A stretch of 64,000 nt of DNA from positions 4,962,221 through 5,026,220 of the forward strand of contig LR746270.1 in assembly GCA_902729315.2 (NCBI GenBank). The letters run 5' to 3'. A program made the position numbers and the translations under genes. Source of the DNA: Spirodela intermedia (taxonomy: Eukaryota > Streptophyta > Magnoliopsida > Alismatales > Araceae). The notes beneath the pieces are model-generated. The model had not been told where the DNA came from, searched no databases, and was given only the letters and a program-made list of their open reading frames with translations. The number at the start of each line of letters is the position of its first letter. The first letter of the stretch is position 1. Positions 37,601 through 47,600 of the stretch are shown piece by piece.

Positions 37601-38699
37601 CTTTGTTGTCTTTTGATCAACAACTCAATTCAAATTATTTGCATTCAATTCATAGTAGAGTATTTTCAATGCTATAACATTGAAAGACAATTTTTTCTTT
37701 TATGCATTCAGTATTTTTTTTCATTTCATTTGACAATTGATCTAAAGATCAATTGTTATACCATATGCTCAAATACTTATGAAGATTCCATTCACTATTT
37801 TAAGTTTAAATAATTTAATCTAGTGCATACATGTTGACTATAAATTGAATACCCTTGATGATTTTAGTCAAAAGTAATTGGTCTTTAGGATATGCTCATC
37901 AAAGAAATTTCTTTCTTATATATAAGGGTAGGCTTGATATCCTTAATTCAGTCTTATGTAACAACACTTGACTGAGAAAGTGGGTTGAACTCGTTATGTC
38001 TTTATTTTTTTTCATCCATATTTCTATGTCATTATGATTTATTCACCCCACCATATAAGTAAGATAAAGGCACACAATATTTTTATAATGTTTTGATCTT
38101 CTTGACCTACGTCTATTTTCCAAGGACATTCCATCCTTGAGTTCTATTTATTTCCTAGTTTATAATTCACTGGTTAGAAGGGCTCAATTCTCACATAATT
38201 TCTCTTTGAAACTATCCTAAGATTAAAGTTCTCTAGAACGCCCATAGTTGATTGAAGTGCTCATCTCTCATAAAGTTTTTTCTTGGATCTCTCTTTAGAT
38301 TTTCAAAGGTGCCAACATTTAATTGAAGGGCTCAGATTCTTACTCTTGAGTTTCTACACAAAATTCCGTTATTGATTCATACATCAAGAATGCTCATGTT
38401 GAGCCACAATACTCTACTCTTTCATGCAGCCATAATATAATAGAATATCTTGTGTAATAGTGGTGTGTACTGTTCATGGATAGTTTTCGCATGTTAATTC
38501 CGAAGAATGATAATACATACCACATTAACCAATGTCAAATGTAAGAAAAATTAAATGAAAAACATGAAACTTATTCTATAATATATTTCATTAATTCCTC
38601 CTTAAATTTGCATATTATTCGTGATAAATCTCCATTTGATTTTCTAATCTGTATACTAACATGATTGACCATTTGAAATATTTTTTAATTGATAAGAAA

Positions 38700-40069
38700 G
38701 CGATGCAAATTTAGAATTAGGAAAAACAGACTTTCTCCTGAGCTTGTGTGAATTTATGAAAGGTTTTGTGAGATGGGTTGACGATGTTGGGGCTAGTATT
38801 AAGGCCTTTTGGCGCGGGTTAAGTGAGAGGAAGAGAGAAGGAAAAGGGGATACTAGGGCACGTGGGAGACGGATCCTGTTTTGGCAGGGAACGACGTGGG
38901 AAAGGGCTCCCGTTCACGGTGACACGAGCTTTGTTCTCAATGGCAGGAGGTTGAGCCTGACGGCGGCAGATGGAGATCAATGACGGCGCGACATAGATTT
39001 TTCACTTCTAATAATAGTCTTACTCCATCTCCCGGTGACAGAGGGAGATGAGGGGAGCAGCGAAGAGGGGGAGCTTGCAAACTAAATTCAAGCTCGAATC
39101 CTGGTTTATTTTCATTTTTAACCCGTCCAGTCGTGTGGGTGACAAGCACATGGTGGAATTAAATTGTCTTCTTGCTCGTTTATCTTCCTAGTTTAATTTC
39201 GTCAAATTTTGTTTCAACAACTCTGTTTTCATCCCTGGGAGACAAACGGGGACAATTTCCATTATGATTCTGTATTTAGGCGATTTGTTCGTGGTTCGAA
39301 TGGTTTCTGTGAATGTTAATTGGTATGCAACCACCTGAGTCTAATTACTCTACAAAGTGATGAAAATTTTCTTAGGTTCCATCGTCAAGGATTTTCCTGT
39401 TCTACCACCGGCAGAGTGAAATCAGTCGGTGGGTGTTCTCTTCCTCTTCTCCCTTACTCTCTTCCTTTTCTCTCGCTCCCTTGGTGCTAGTTCTTGCTCG
39501 ATATTTTTCAGGCTCCTGGTGAATGTTTTGTAGGACCTTATGACTTCAGCAGGTCGTCAGGTGGATAATGATTATGTTTGGAAACTTTAGCAGGCATAGA
39601 GCTGCTGGCGGCGACATGGCAGCTGCGACTGAGCAGAGAAGACAATTTCCCTTACCTTCTTTTGTTCTTTCAAGTCAACTAAGTATTTGAAAACTGAACT
39701 CAACATTAAAATGGACATTCATCCTTGAGGATCGACCCGAACCCACTAGAAATTTAATGCTAGTTTATGTTTGAAGTTCAGATATAAATTTTAAGATATG
39801 GTTGCACTATTAAGACAATGACTAATGAATATTATGTACCTTTGATGCTTCTTTTAGGATTGACACCTTCGATTTGGCATTGAAGAAGCATAATTTTTGT
39901 AAGGGATTTGATCATATTGAGCAGCAGCTTGTACAATTCATTTCAGGATGATCAAGGGTTGTCCATTGATATTTTGCCTCCTTGGATGAAGAAGATCATG
40001 TGAGGTCCGAATCTGTGTTATCTCTTCTTCTCTTTTATAGCTTCTTGAGGCTTGACTTTCATCTGGGTG
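38700..40069. other. Spacer, no gene recognised
   Basis: Moderately GC-rich island around 38.75-39.1 kb with a 79-codon open frame (38744-38983) of no recognised family, then ordinary AT-rich sequence. Confidence 0.4.
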
Positions 40070-40739
40070 AAGTGTGATTGATCGTGTAGCTCTTCGAAAT
40101 TGGAGATGAAACATAACGAATAGATTATAAAACGAATACCACGTAGTATGCATTAAATGAGCGAGAGGTTCTATGGCACTTGCACTATGATAAATGAGTA
40201 TATTATAATTTAATTGTGGGATACATAGAACATGTGGTATAAATGAAACTGTTTACTATATTGTAATCGTGGATCAATGACAGATCCCATGTGTGACATC
40301 ATTCAAGTGAAAAATAGAGTCTTCGAAAAATATATTTGTTCACACTGGTCGGATGAAAGTTTCCATCTAGATAAACAGTTCGACCAAATTCACTCATCAA
40401 CATGACAACCGCCTTTACAAAATCTAATTTAAAAAATATATTTCGGATTAATGTTGCCAAGTGGGAGGGTATTGGTTCGTATATAGTACCTTAAAGATAT
40501 CGCTATTGATGATTTGAAAAGTTTTTCGTATTAAATCGAACGTTGTCCAGGAGATGTGATCGAATATTGTTCGAGAAAGTATTGAGTGAAAAATAGCTAT
40601 ATCAGAAGAAACAACGTATTTCCTTTCATTCATCCGCTGAACCTACTCCACACGGTTGGGAGACTAATTTTCTTTGAGATAGTTTCAACTTTTCTTTGTA
40701 TCTACGTGTTGTATAAATGCTGACTTAGCCAGGCAATGT
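40070..40739. repeat. Segmental duplication, copy A (3' flank of the SAUR at 41.17 kb)
   Basis: Collinear with 44280-44966. Shared words in order include aacgaatagatt(a/g)taaaa, gtaatcg, agtttccatcta, ttcactcatca, gtattggttcg, tatcagaagaa, tttcctttcattcatccgctgaacc and gggagactaatt. Small indels and scattered substitutions separate the copies. Confidence 0.85.
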
Positions 40740-41168
40740 TCAGAAATCAGGGACGAGCAATGGCCGGCGAGCAACGTCTTGCGGGGGCGAGGACGAGGAT
40801 GAGCACCGGGCGCCGGCGATTGTGCCGAGAAGCGCCGTCTCCGCCTCTCTAGGCGCCCGTCTGCGGAGCGCCGCAACGACTTGAGCCATGAGAGACGCAT
40901 CGCATGGCATCACGATGGGGCCGTCGCTGGGCAATCCGAACTCCTCTTCCGACATCTCGAGGAGCTTCCGGAAGACGAAAGTGTTGAGGTATGCCAAAGG
41001 AACCGCAAAGCGTCCTCCGTCCCGAGAGTAGACGACGAATGTTCCCTTACTGGGTGCATTGGACGAAGCGCTCCTGTGCAGCGGCGCTGCAGTTCTATCG
41101 GCTGATTTGGACAGGGGGATCCTGGGTCTCCCGAGGGTGGCCTGGAGGAGTAGCCTGGCGCTGACCAT
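40740..41168 (-). CDS. SAUR: SAUR family protein, SAUR61-68 type (array copy 1)
   Basis: Intronless, 142 aa. SAURs are short-lived auxin-induced proteins that inhibit PP2C.D phosphatases and so activate plasma-membrane H+-ATPases for cell expansion; this clade has the extended Ser-rich C-terminal tail. The SAUR domain is intact: F-V-V-Y-S-R-D-G-G-R-F, P-L-A-Y-L-N-T-F-V-F, E-E-F-G-L-P and G-P-I-V-M-P-C-D. The start at MVSARLLLQ was chosen by homology; the frame stays open upstream but that part is 5' leader. The basic A-R-K-W-R-K-M segment after MVSAK..LLQ is missing, plus one more codon. Tail ends LLVPDF. TATA at 41272-41277. Confidence 0.93.
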   Translation of the reverse strand: MVSARLLLQATLGRPRIPLSKSADRTAAPLHRSASSNAPSKGTFVVYSRDGGRFAVPLAYLNTFVFRKLLEMSEEEFGLPSDGPIVMPCDASLMAQVVAALRRRAPREAETALLGTIAGARCSSSSSPPQDVARRPLLVPDF

Positions 41169-41345
41169 GGCGGTGCTTAGATTCACGTGGGGAAGAAGGG
41201 AGTGTGGGCGAGAGGCTGTGGGATTGTCGGAGGTTTGCTGAAGGTGGAGGTCCGGGTTCCTCGATTGTTGATTTATAAGAAGAGCAGGATGTGATTGTGT
41301 GAAAGAGAGAGAGGAGTTCGGCGCCCTGGGCCAGGCCACGTGATG
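41169..41345 (-). promoter_or_regulatory. Proximal promoter of SAUR copy 1
   Basis: TATAAA (minus) at 41272-41277, a short GA stretch near 41297-41310, and a perfect G-box CACGTG at 41337-41342, about 170 bp upstream of the ATG. The block around 41480-41550 is also conserved upstream of copy 2. Confidence 0.65.
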
Positions 41346-42904
41346 ACCTTAAGGGGGTTGTCTGCTTGACTGGGGGCCATCAGGATAAGTGTCGAGCCAG
41401 AAACAGGACTATTGCATGGCCATGTGTGGTGGGGCTCACATACAGGCCGACCTTGCCGAGCCCACGACAGAGGCAACGGTGGCGATGGGACCCGTACCAT
41501 GAGTTGTCACGATAAGGGCTGGTCTCTGAGTCGGACGACATGGACCCACACATTAAACGAGTCTTTGAAGGGGGACTAGCATATATAAAACCGAGCTATA
41601 AATTATAACGGGTATGAGGCCATTCTTAACATAATGTTGGGACTTATTCAGATGTACAGACAGTTTCGTGCCTTGAACGTTACGTGATGGTTGAGTAATA
41701 GTAGTAAGGACACAAGTCAAATCGCACTTTGAATGATGAGATGGCTACGGGCTAAATGAATTGTTTTTCTTATGATGTGGAGAGACGGGCAATGCATTAT
41801 AAAATTAGTATGGGTGTGCTATCTTATTTATTTACTATGAGAATAAATTAAACGTACGCCATTTCTCCACTTAATAGGGGTGCTTCTGACTTTTATTGCA
41901 ATTAATTCCTTTAATCTAATTTGACGTTTATTCATCCTTTTTGCATTTTTAATAGGCGTGTAAGAGGATGAGCATTTGGAAAATTTGGTAGCACTGCGTG
42001 TGTCATGGAAAGTTTGGATAACATGATAATACTGTTTTCCTGGGAATTTCATTAGACTCAAGAGATTTTTACAATTCCAAGGAGATTTTGTAGCATAAAT
42101 TCTAAAAGACCCTTGCACATAATTTATAGAAAGTCATTACCATGTTATGATGGCGTATCACTGGTGCAACCAGCATGTGCTATTATTCCAATCATATTGA
42201 CGAGTGAGGGAATATTTGGTGATTTCTATGATAATTCGTATTTCAATTTAGCATAAAGTTCTGGATAAAAGTTTACAGCCAAGTATGATAACTCGTACTT
42301 TAGTAAATAGTTTAGTGAAATTCACTCATAAACTACGGCCGTCGTTATTTGCAATATTAAAATCCATTAAAGGTATCACTTGTCTTCATATTGACGGGTG
42401 ATGGAACATTAGAGCCGCTCTAATACCCTATGAATACCGTCATTGAAGATTTGGACGAACGAGCCATCACTTTGCAATTGTTGGTCGATTTATGGATCTT
42501 CCAACGGGTGGAAAAGTCTAAGACTGAGAAAATACGTACACATATTTATATAATATGATTAAAAATAATAGCTCAGGTGGTTCACTTCGCAAACCAAGAA
42601 ATCTCATTTAAGACACTGCTTGGATGTTCATGACGACGATCACCTCTCCGTGACCGATGGACTTTCAGGACGGTTACTCATTGTGAATAACCATGGAAGT
42701 CCGTTGTTCCGTCTCAAATCTGACCTAGAAAGGCAGATGTGTGTTGATCTCGATCACGAATGTCACTGGTGAGAACACACGACTCAGTTTCTTTCATTCA
42801 ATGAACAGCGCAGTTCATATCGGAGCGAGACTAATGCCAGTTCAAGTCGGTACACCTATTGTACGTATCTACAGAGGTGGTATCAATGGGGATTAAGACG
42901 ATGT
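41346..42904. other. SAUR spacer 1-2
   Basis: Upstream DNA of copy 1 and 3' flank of copy 2. The right end (about 42240-42330 and 42780-42900) keeps scattered similarity to the duplicated 3' flank seen at 40.1 and 44.3 kb. No other gene is recognised. Confidence 0.4.
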
Positions 42905-43354
42905 TCAGAATCCAGGGATTAACAATGGCCGGTGGGCAACGCCTGGAGGTGAGAACGAGGATGTGCACGGGGCCCCGGCGATGGTGCCGAGTAGCGCCTT
43001 CTCCGCCTCTCGAGGCGCCCGTTCGCCGAGCGCCGCGATGACTTGCGCCATGAGAGCCGCATCGCATGGCATCACGATAGGGCCGTCTCTGGGTAATCCA
43101 AACTCCTCCTCCGACATCTCGAGGAGCTCCAGGAAGACTGGTGTGTTAAGATACGCCAAGGGAACCACAAAGCGTCCCCCGTCCAGAGAGTAGACGACGA
43201 AGGTTCCCTTGCTGGGTGCATAGCAGGAGGGGTTGCTGCGCAGCGGCGCGGTGGTTTCGTGTGCTGGTCTGGACAGAAGGATCCTTGGTCTCCCGAGGGC
43301 GGCCATCTTCCGCCACTTCCTTGCCATCTGGAGGAGTCTCTTGGCGCTGACCAT
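42905..43354 (-). CDS. SAUR: SAUR family protein (array copy 2)
   Basis: Intronless, 149 aa. Full-length member retaining the basic N-terminal motif MVSAKRLLQMARKWRKMA typical of the SAUR61-68 clade. The SAUR domain (about 58-125) is complete with F-V-V-Y-S-L-D-G-G-R, P-V-F-L-E-L-L, E-E-F-G-L-P and G-P-I-V-M-P-C-D. Tail ends LLIPGF. The frame runs open upstream of the ATG; the start was set at the conserved MVSAK. It is the best reference for the ancestral form of copies 1 and 3, which lack a 7-residue block here. Confidence 0.95.
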   Translation of the reverse strand: MVSAKRLLQMARKWRKMAALGRPRILLSRPAHETTAPLRSNPSCYAPSKGTFVVYSLDGGRFVVPLAYLNTPVFLELLEMSEEEFGLPRDGPIVMPCDAALMAQVIAALGERAPREAEKALLGTIAGAPCTSSFSPPGVAHRPLLIPGF

Positions 43355-43530
43355 GGTGATGCTGTGGTTCAGGAGGGGAGGAAGAGAGTGTGGGAGAGAG
43401 GCATGTGGGATTGCCGAACCTTTGCTGAGGGTGTGGAGGTCCGGGTTCCTCGGTTGGAGATTTATAAGAGCAGGGTGAGGAGAGAGAGAGAGAGAGAGAG
43501 ACGACACCACGGATCAGGCCACGTGATGAC
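43355..43530 (-). promoter_or_regulatory. Proximal promoter of SAUR copy 2
   Basis: TATAAA (minus) at 43461-43466, (GA)10 at 43482-43501, and a perfect G-box CACGTG at 43520-43525, about 166 bp upstream of the ATG. Confidence 0.65.
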
Positions 43531-44279
43531 CACGGGGACCCGTTTCGGTTTGCTGGCCAGGATAAATGCCCGGGCAGAAACGGGCCCAAGGGTACCCCAG
43601 AGAAGATGTGATGGGACCCATACCGTGAGTTGTCACGATAAGGGTTGGGCCCAGCGACGACACGACGGGACCTACATACGAAACTAGTCCTTCCGCATAT
43701 AATTCTGATACAATACGGCAAAAAAGACAAGCTTTCAAGAACCCGTCTTTTCCTCAAATCCGGACATTCCTAGTAACAGCACATCGTTCTGTTGGCGCTT
43801 ACGGGACGAGACGAGGCTTCGAAAATGTAAGGTCATGCCTTCGGGGACGTAATCATAGGGAGGAACCATTGGAGCAACATAAGGCCCTTAAGAGCATATG
43901 GTCTAAAATGCAGCACCAAAAATACGGCACACAATTATATCAAAATATATCGTCTGAAACACTTTCTGATCGTGTAATAATAAAGATCACGGAAATATCA
44001 TCGACCATTGAAATGAGACCCATTTAGTGGAGAAAATATGCGGTTTGCTAGATGAGATTCTGCGGATTAGAATTACGGTGGTCACTCTACGATGCTAGGG
44101 GTACGATAATACCTTAAATAGATGTAATCTTATGCTTCTTAGGAGCGATGCTTCAAGTCAAAGCACTAGTCGAGCCTTTTCTTCATAACGAATACGTTGT
44201 TAAACATGAATCGTAAGCGTAACCTCTTTAGAGCTTTGTTTATACTATGAGAATCGGAGTTTTTAATCATCTGGCCAAG
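43531..44279. other. SAUR spacer 2-3, left part
   Basis: Distal upstream DNA of copy 2. The block 43615-43690 matches 41487-41550 upstream of copy 1. Nothing else is recognised. Confidence 0.4.
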
Positions 44280-44966
44280 TATGATTGACCGAACGGCTCT
44301 TCCTTGAAATTTGAAAGAAAACATGACGAATAGATTGTAAAATCGAATACAATGCAGTATGCCTCCAAAGAGAAAGAGGAACTACATAACTTGGACTAGG
44401 ACTAATGAATATTTTACCATGTGATCGAGTGTGGAATGATGGAACTTGCGGTATGAGTGTGACTGTTTATTATGTTGTAATCGCAGATCGATGGCAGATA
44501 TTGTATATGACATCATTTAGTGAAAAAATAGAACTTTGAAGTACTTATTTGTTAAGTTCGAGTAAAAAGGTTGCATTAAAGTTTCCATCTAGGTAAGCAG
44601 TTTAGCAAAATTCACTCATCAGTATGACGGCAATCATTATTAGATTTAAACTAAAAAAATATTATTTCGGCTTAGTGATCTCGAGTGAGAGAGTATTGGT
44701 TCGGAGGAAACACCCTCAAGATATTGTTAAACGATGATTTGAAAGTTTTTTCATATTAAATCAAACATTGTACCGCAAATGTGTTCGAATCGTGTTCAAG
44801 GAAGTATCGAGTGGAAAACAGCCATATCAGAAGAAGAACGTATTTCCTTTCATTCATCCGCTGAACCGATTACTCCACACGATAGGGAGACTAATTCTGG
44901 TTGAAATAGTTTAAACACTTGCTCGTATCTACAGTTGGACTCAAAGGGGACTTAGTCTGACAATGT
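44280..44966. repeat. Segmental duplication, copy B (3' flank of the SAUR at 45.4 kb)
   Basis: Collinear with 40070-40739 up to the stop codon of the neighbouring SAUR. Confidence 0.85.
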
Positions 44967-45398
44967 TCAGAAACCAGCGACGAGCAATGACCGGTGGGCA
45001 ACGCCTTGCGGGGGCGAGGACGAGGATGAACACCGCGCCCCCGCGATGGTGCAGAGAAGGGCCTTCTCCGCCTCTCGAGGTGCCCCTCTGCTGAGCGCCG
45101 CGACGATTTGAGACATCAGAGCCGCATCGCATGGTATCACGATGGGGCCGTCGCCGGGAAGTCCGAATTCCTCCTTGGAAATCTCGAGGAGCTCCCGGAA
45201 GACGGGGATGTCGAGGTAAACCAAGGGAACCACAAAGCGTCCACCGTCCCGAGAGTAGACCACGAAAGTTCCCTTGCTGGGTGCAGAGCAGGAGGGGTTG
45301 CTGCGCAGCGGCACGGTGGTTTCGTGTGCTGGTCTGGACAGAAGGATCCTTGGTCTCCCGAGGGCGGCCATCTGGAGGAGTCTCTTGGCGCTGACCAT
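44967..45398 (-). CDS. SAUR: SAUR family protein (array copy 3)
   Basis: Intronless, 143 aa. Complete SAUR domain (F-V-V-Y-S-R-D-G-G-R-F, P-V-F-R-E-L-L, E-E-F-G-L-P, G-P-I-V-I-P-C-D) and the Ser-rich tail ending LLVAGF. Compared with copy 2 it lacks exactly 7 residues (A-R-K-W-R-K-M) near the N terminus, so it reads MVSAKRLLQMAALGRPRI. Flanking 3' DNA is a duplicate of that of copy 1. Confidence 0.94.
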   Translation of the reverse strand: MVSAKRLLQMAALGRPRILLSRPAHETTVPLRSNPSCSAPSKGTFVVYSRDGGRFVVPLVYLDIPVFRELLEISKEEFGLPGDGPIVIPCDAALMSQIVAALSRGAPREAEKALLCTIAGARCSSSSSPPQGVAHRSLLVAGF

Positions 45399-45610
45399 GG
45401 CGGTGCTGTTGTTCTCCGGAAGAGGAAGATGCTGTGCTCGTTCTGGAGATGAAGAGAGCGTGAGCGAGGGGCCAGAGGGCTGTCAGCGTTGTGTTTTGGG
45501 TGTGAATCTCCGGCGTCCTCTGTTCGTCCTTTATAATAGAGGGAGGGAGACTGGGGGCCCTGGAGTGGGAGGGGGCACATGTGGCGAGAGGACAAGGCCA
45601 TGTGATGCAG
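45399..45610 (-). promoter_or_regulatory. Proximal promoter of SAUR copy 3
   Basis: TATAAA (minus) at 45530-45535 and CATGTG (PBE-type variant of the G-box) at 45599-45604, about 201 bp upstream of the ATG. Confidence 0.55.
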
Positions 45611-46270
45611 TCAACTGTGTTGTGGAGGACCATGTTGACGGATATCTCGGCAGGACGTCAAAATGCTGTCGGACCCTCCACAAAATGTTGACGGGGGACC
45701 CAGAAATGGATGTGGTGGGGTCACTTCGCAGATGGGCTTTGTCGGATACCTGACCTGCCGACTGTTCCTCCGGGGCCACTTCCGGTATGACAAATAATTC
45801 TACAGAGTGTAAACAAAGACAATAAAATCGGACAATGATTCCTCGTGAATCATTATCATGATCGGGGTCTAGAAATCAAGAATATAATATCCCACAATAT
45901 TATATTTCTCCCTCCTCCTCCCCCGAACTTGGTAATTTTCCCATTTGTGTGTTCATTTATATAGATGTAACCATACGTCGGTTAACTTAGGATTACTGGG
46001 TTAACATTTAAACAAAAAGTCAAGATAATTCACTTTTTCACTTTCTGCAGATTCCTACAGCCGACGCGTTCCTTTCGATTCTACTTGCACCGCTCAATTA
46101 GGCGTCTGATGGCATGTTCTTCTGATTGCGATTGCATGAGACAATCTTCATCGTTATTATTTTTCGTCGAGTCACGCAATATACAATAGGACTCAATAAA
46201 GCCCTTATGGATATCTTGTATAGACTGTATGAAAGACGAGTGTAAGTGACTCGTTAAAACAGTCTTCAAA
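45611..46270. other. SAUR spacer 3-4
   Basis: Upstream DNA of copy 3 and 3' flank of copy 4. No other gene is recognised. Confidence 0.4.
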
Positions 46271-46714
46271 CCCCATGGAGTAGCGATTGGCGGTGGGTAA
46301 TGCCTCCACTAGACAAGAAAGACGAAGAGCTCCACGGGCTGTTGATAGTGCAGACACTACCTTCTCCACCTCTAGCAGCACCTCTTTCTAGAGCATCGAA
46401 ACGATGCACAGCATGAGCGCGGCATCGCAGGGTATGACGATGGGGCCATCGCCGGGCAATCCGAACTCTTCTTTGGAGATCTCGAGAAGCTCACGGAAGA
46501 CTAGAGTGTTGATGTACGCTAAGGGAAGTACAAACCGGACGCGGTCGCTGGAGTACACTACGAAGCTTCCTTTGACGGGAAAAGAAGAGGGGTAGCCGTA
46601 TGGTTCTGTGGATGTTCTCTCCGCAGGTCCGGTCCAGGCGATCGTTCGTCTCCTCACTGTGTCCATCCTTCGCCATTTCCTCGCCATCTGGAGGAGCTTC
46701 CTGGGGCTGACCAT
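46271..46714 (-). pseudogene. SAUR copy 4, truncated by an early stop
   Basis: The frame from 46714 encodes 108 aa: MVSPRKLLQMARKWRRM, then F-V-V-Y-S-S-D, P-L-A-Y-I-N-T-L-V-F and G-P-I-V-I-P-C-D-A-A-L-M, stopping with TAG at 46390-46388. Similarity to the intact copies continues in frame past this stop to about 46271 (the region of L-E-V-E-K, then the tail). So a nonsense change removed about 40 C-terminal residues. Most of the SAUR domain survives, and a shortened protein might still be made; I score it as a likely pseudogene. No clear TATA box is seen; CATGTG lies at 46884-46889. Confidence 0.75.
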
Positions 46715-47104
46715 GTCGGCTATCCTTCTTTCAATAGTGACTGATCTACACAGTGGGCTTCTCTATTCTACGGAGCACAGTCTTTCTGGGTCATTTAAAG
46801 AGGGTGGCCCTGGATATCCGACTGGTGAAGGATTTGGTTCCTTCTGACAAGATTTCGATTGCTAGGCTGGCGTCGTACGCGCCCATGTGATGTGGTGGCC
46901 TACAGATTATAAGAGGACGCCATGGGACTTCTGGGTGGACGCTCAAGTGAAGAGTATTGTCTGCGTACATGGAAAGTTGTACCTCATGTTTCCTATCGGA
47001 ATGCGATCTCTTTTAGTACGAGGGGTGTGTTCTCCATGTATCTACCTTTGCATGTTGACCTGGGCGAAAGGTCTTTCCTTATCCTCGTTTCTTTAGCCAA
47101 TTAA

Positions 47105-47600
47105 GACCCACCCTTGTCTCTTTCTTGCTCTATCTGTCGTTGATTGCATGGTTTACTTCGCCGTTTACTCTTGCCGCCAAAGAGATCTCTAAAAGTAAAG
47201 AATTTGACCATAAGCCGACGCCTATCCTCGTCGACATCAGCTTAGCTTTCGTCAACTTTACTCGGAATGTCTTCTTTGAAGTATATTCGGCAGTTCAATG
47301 GTCTCTCTCAACGAAGGACTAATTATAGAGAGACGACGGCACCGGGTCGTACGAGGCCGTGGCCGACAAAAGAAGACTATATAAGGTCGGGACATTCCCC
47401 GAAGGACAGTGTACTCGTTATTCAAGAGTCTATGTACCCGTTGAGTCAATGGGACACCGCCATGTGCCCTGTCGCCGGGGCTAAGCGTCTTTGGCAGCAC
47501 CCAGATGAAAGAGAGATTGATCACAAAACTGCTGCTTGATTCATGCACCTTATCAGAATATCCCCATTTGTTTTCACAATGGCTTATCTTTATACAAAGC
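47105..47600. repeat. Duplicated upstream module, copy A
   Basis: Collinear with 52730-53200. Shared words include acccttg.ct, tggtctctc, ggactaat/gggctaat, ccgggtcgt, ggccgtggccga, gattcaag/attcaag, gagtcaa.g, catgtgcc and acccagatga. It holds a 90-codon open frame that the other copy does not keep, so it is unlikely to be coding. Confidence 0.7.

Noticed and set aside
40740-40900. Plus-strand frames overlapping every SAUR gene
   Set aside because: They are antisense shadows of GC-rich coding sequence with no domain.
41169-41339. In-frame N-terminal extension of SAUR copy 1 (and the same in copy 2)
   Set aside because: The extension covers the TATA box and leader and is not protein-conserved; the family start MVSA(K/R) lies downstream.
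47267-47539. 90-codon frame as a small gene
   Set aside because: The duplicated counterpart at 52.7-53.2 kb does not keep the frame, so it is not under coding constraint.
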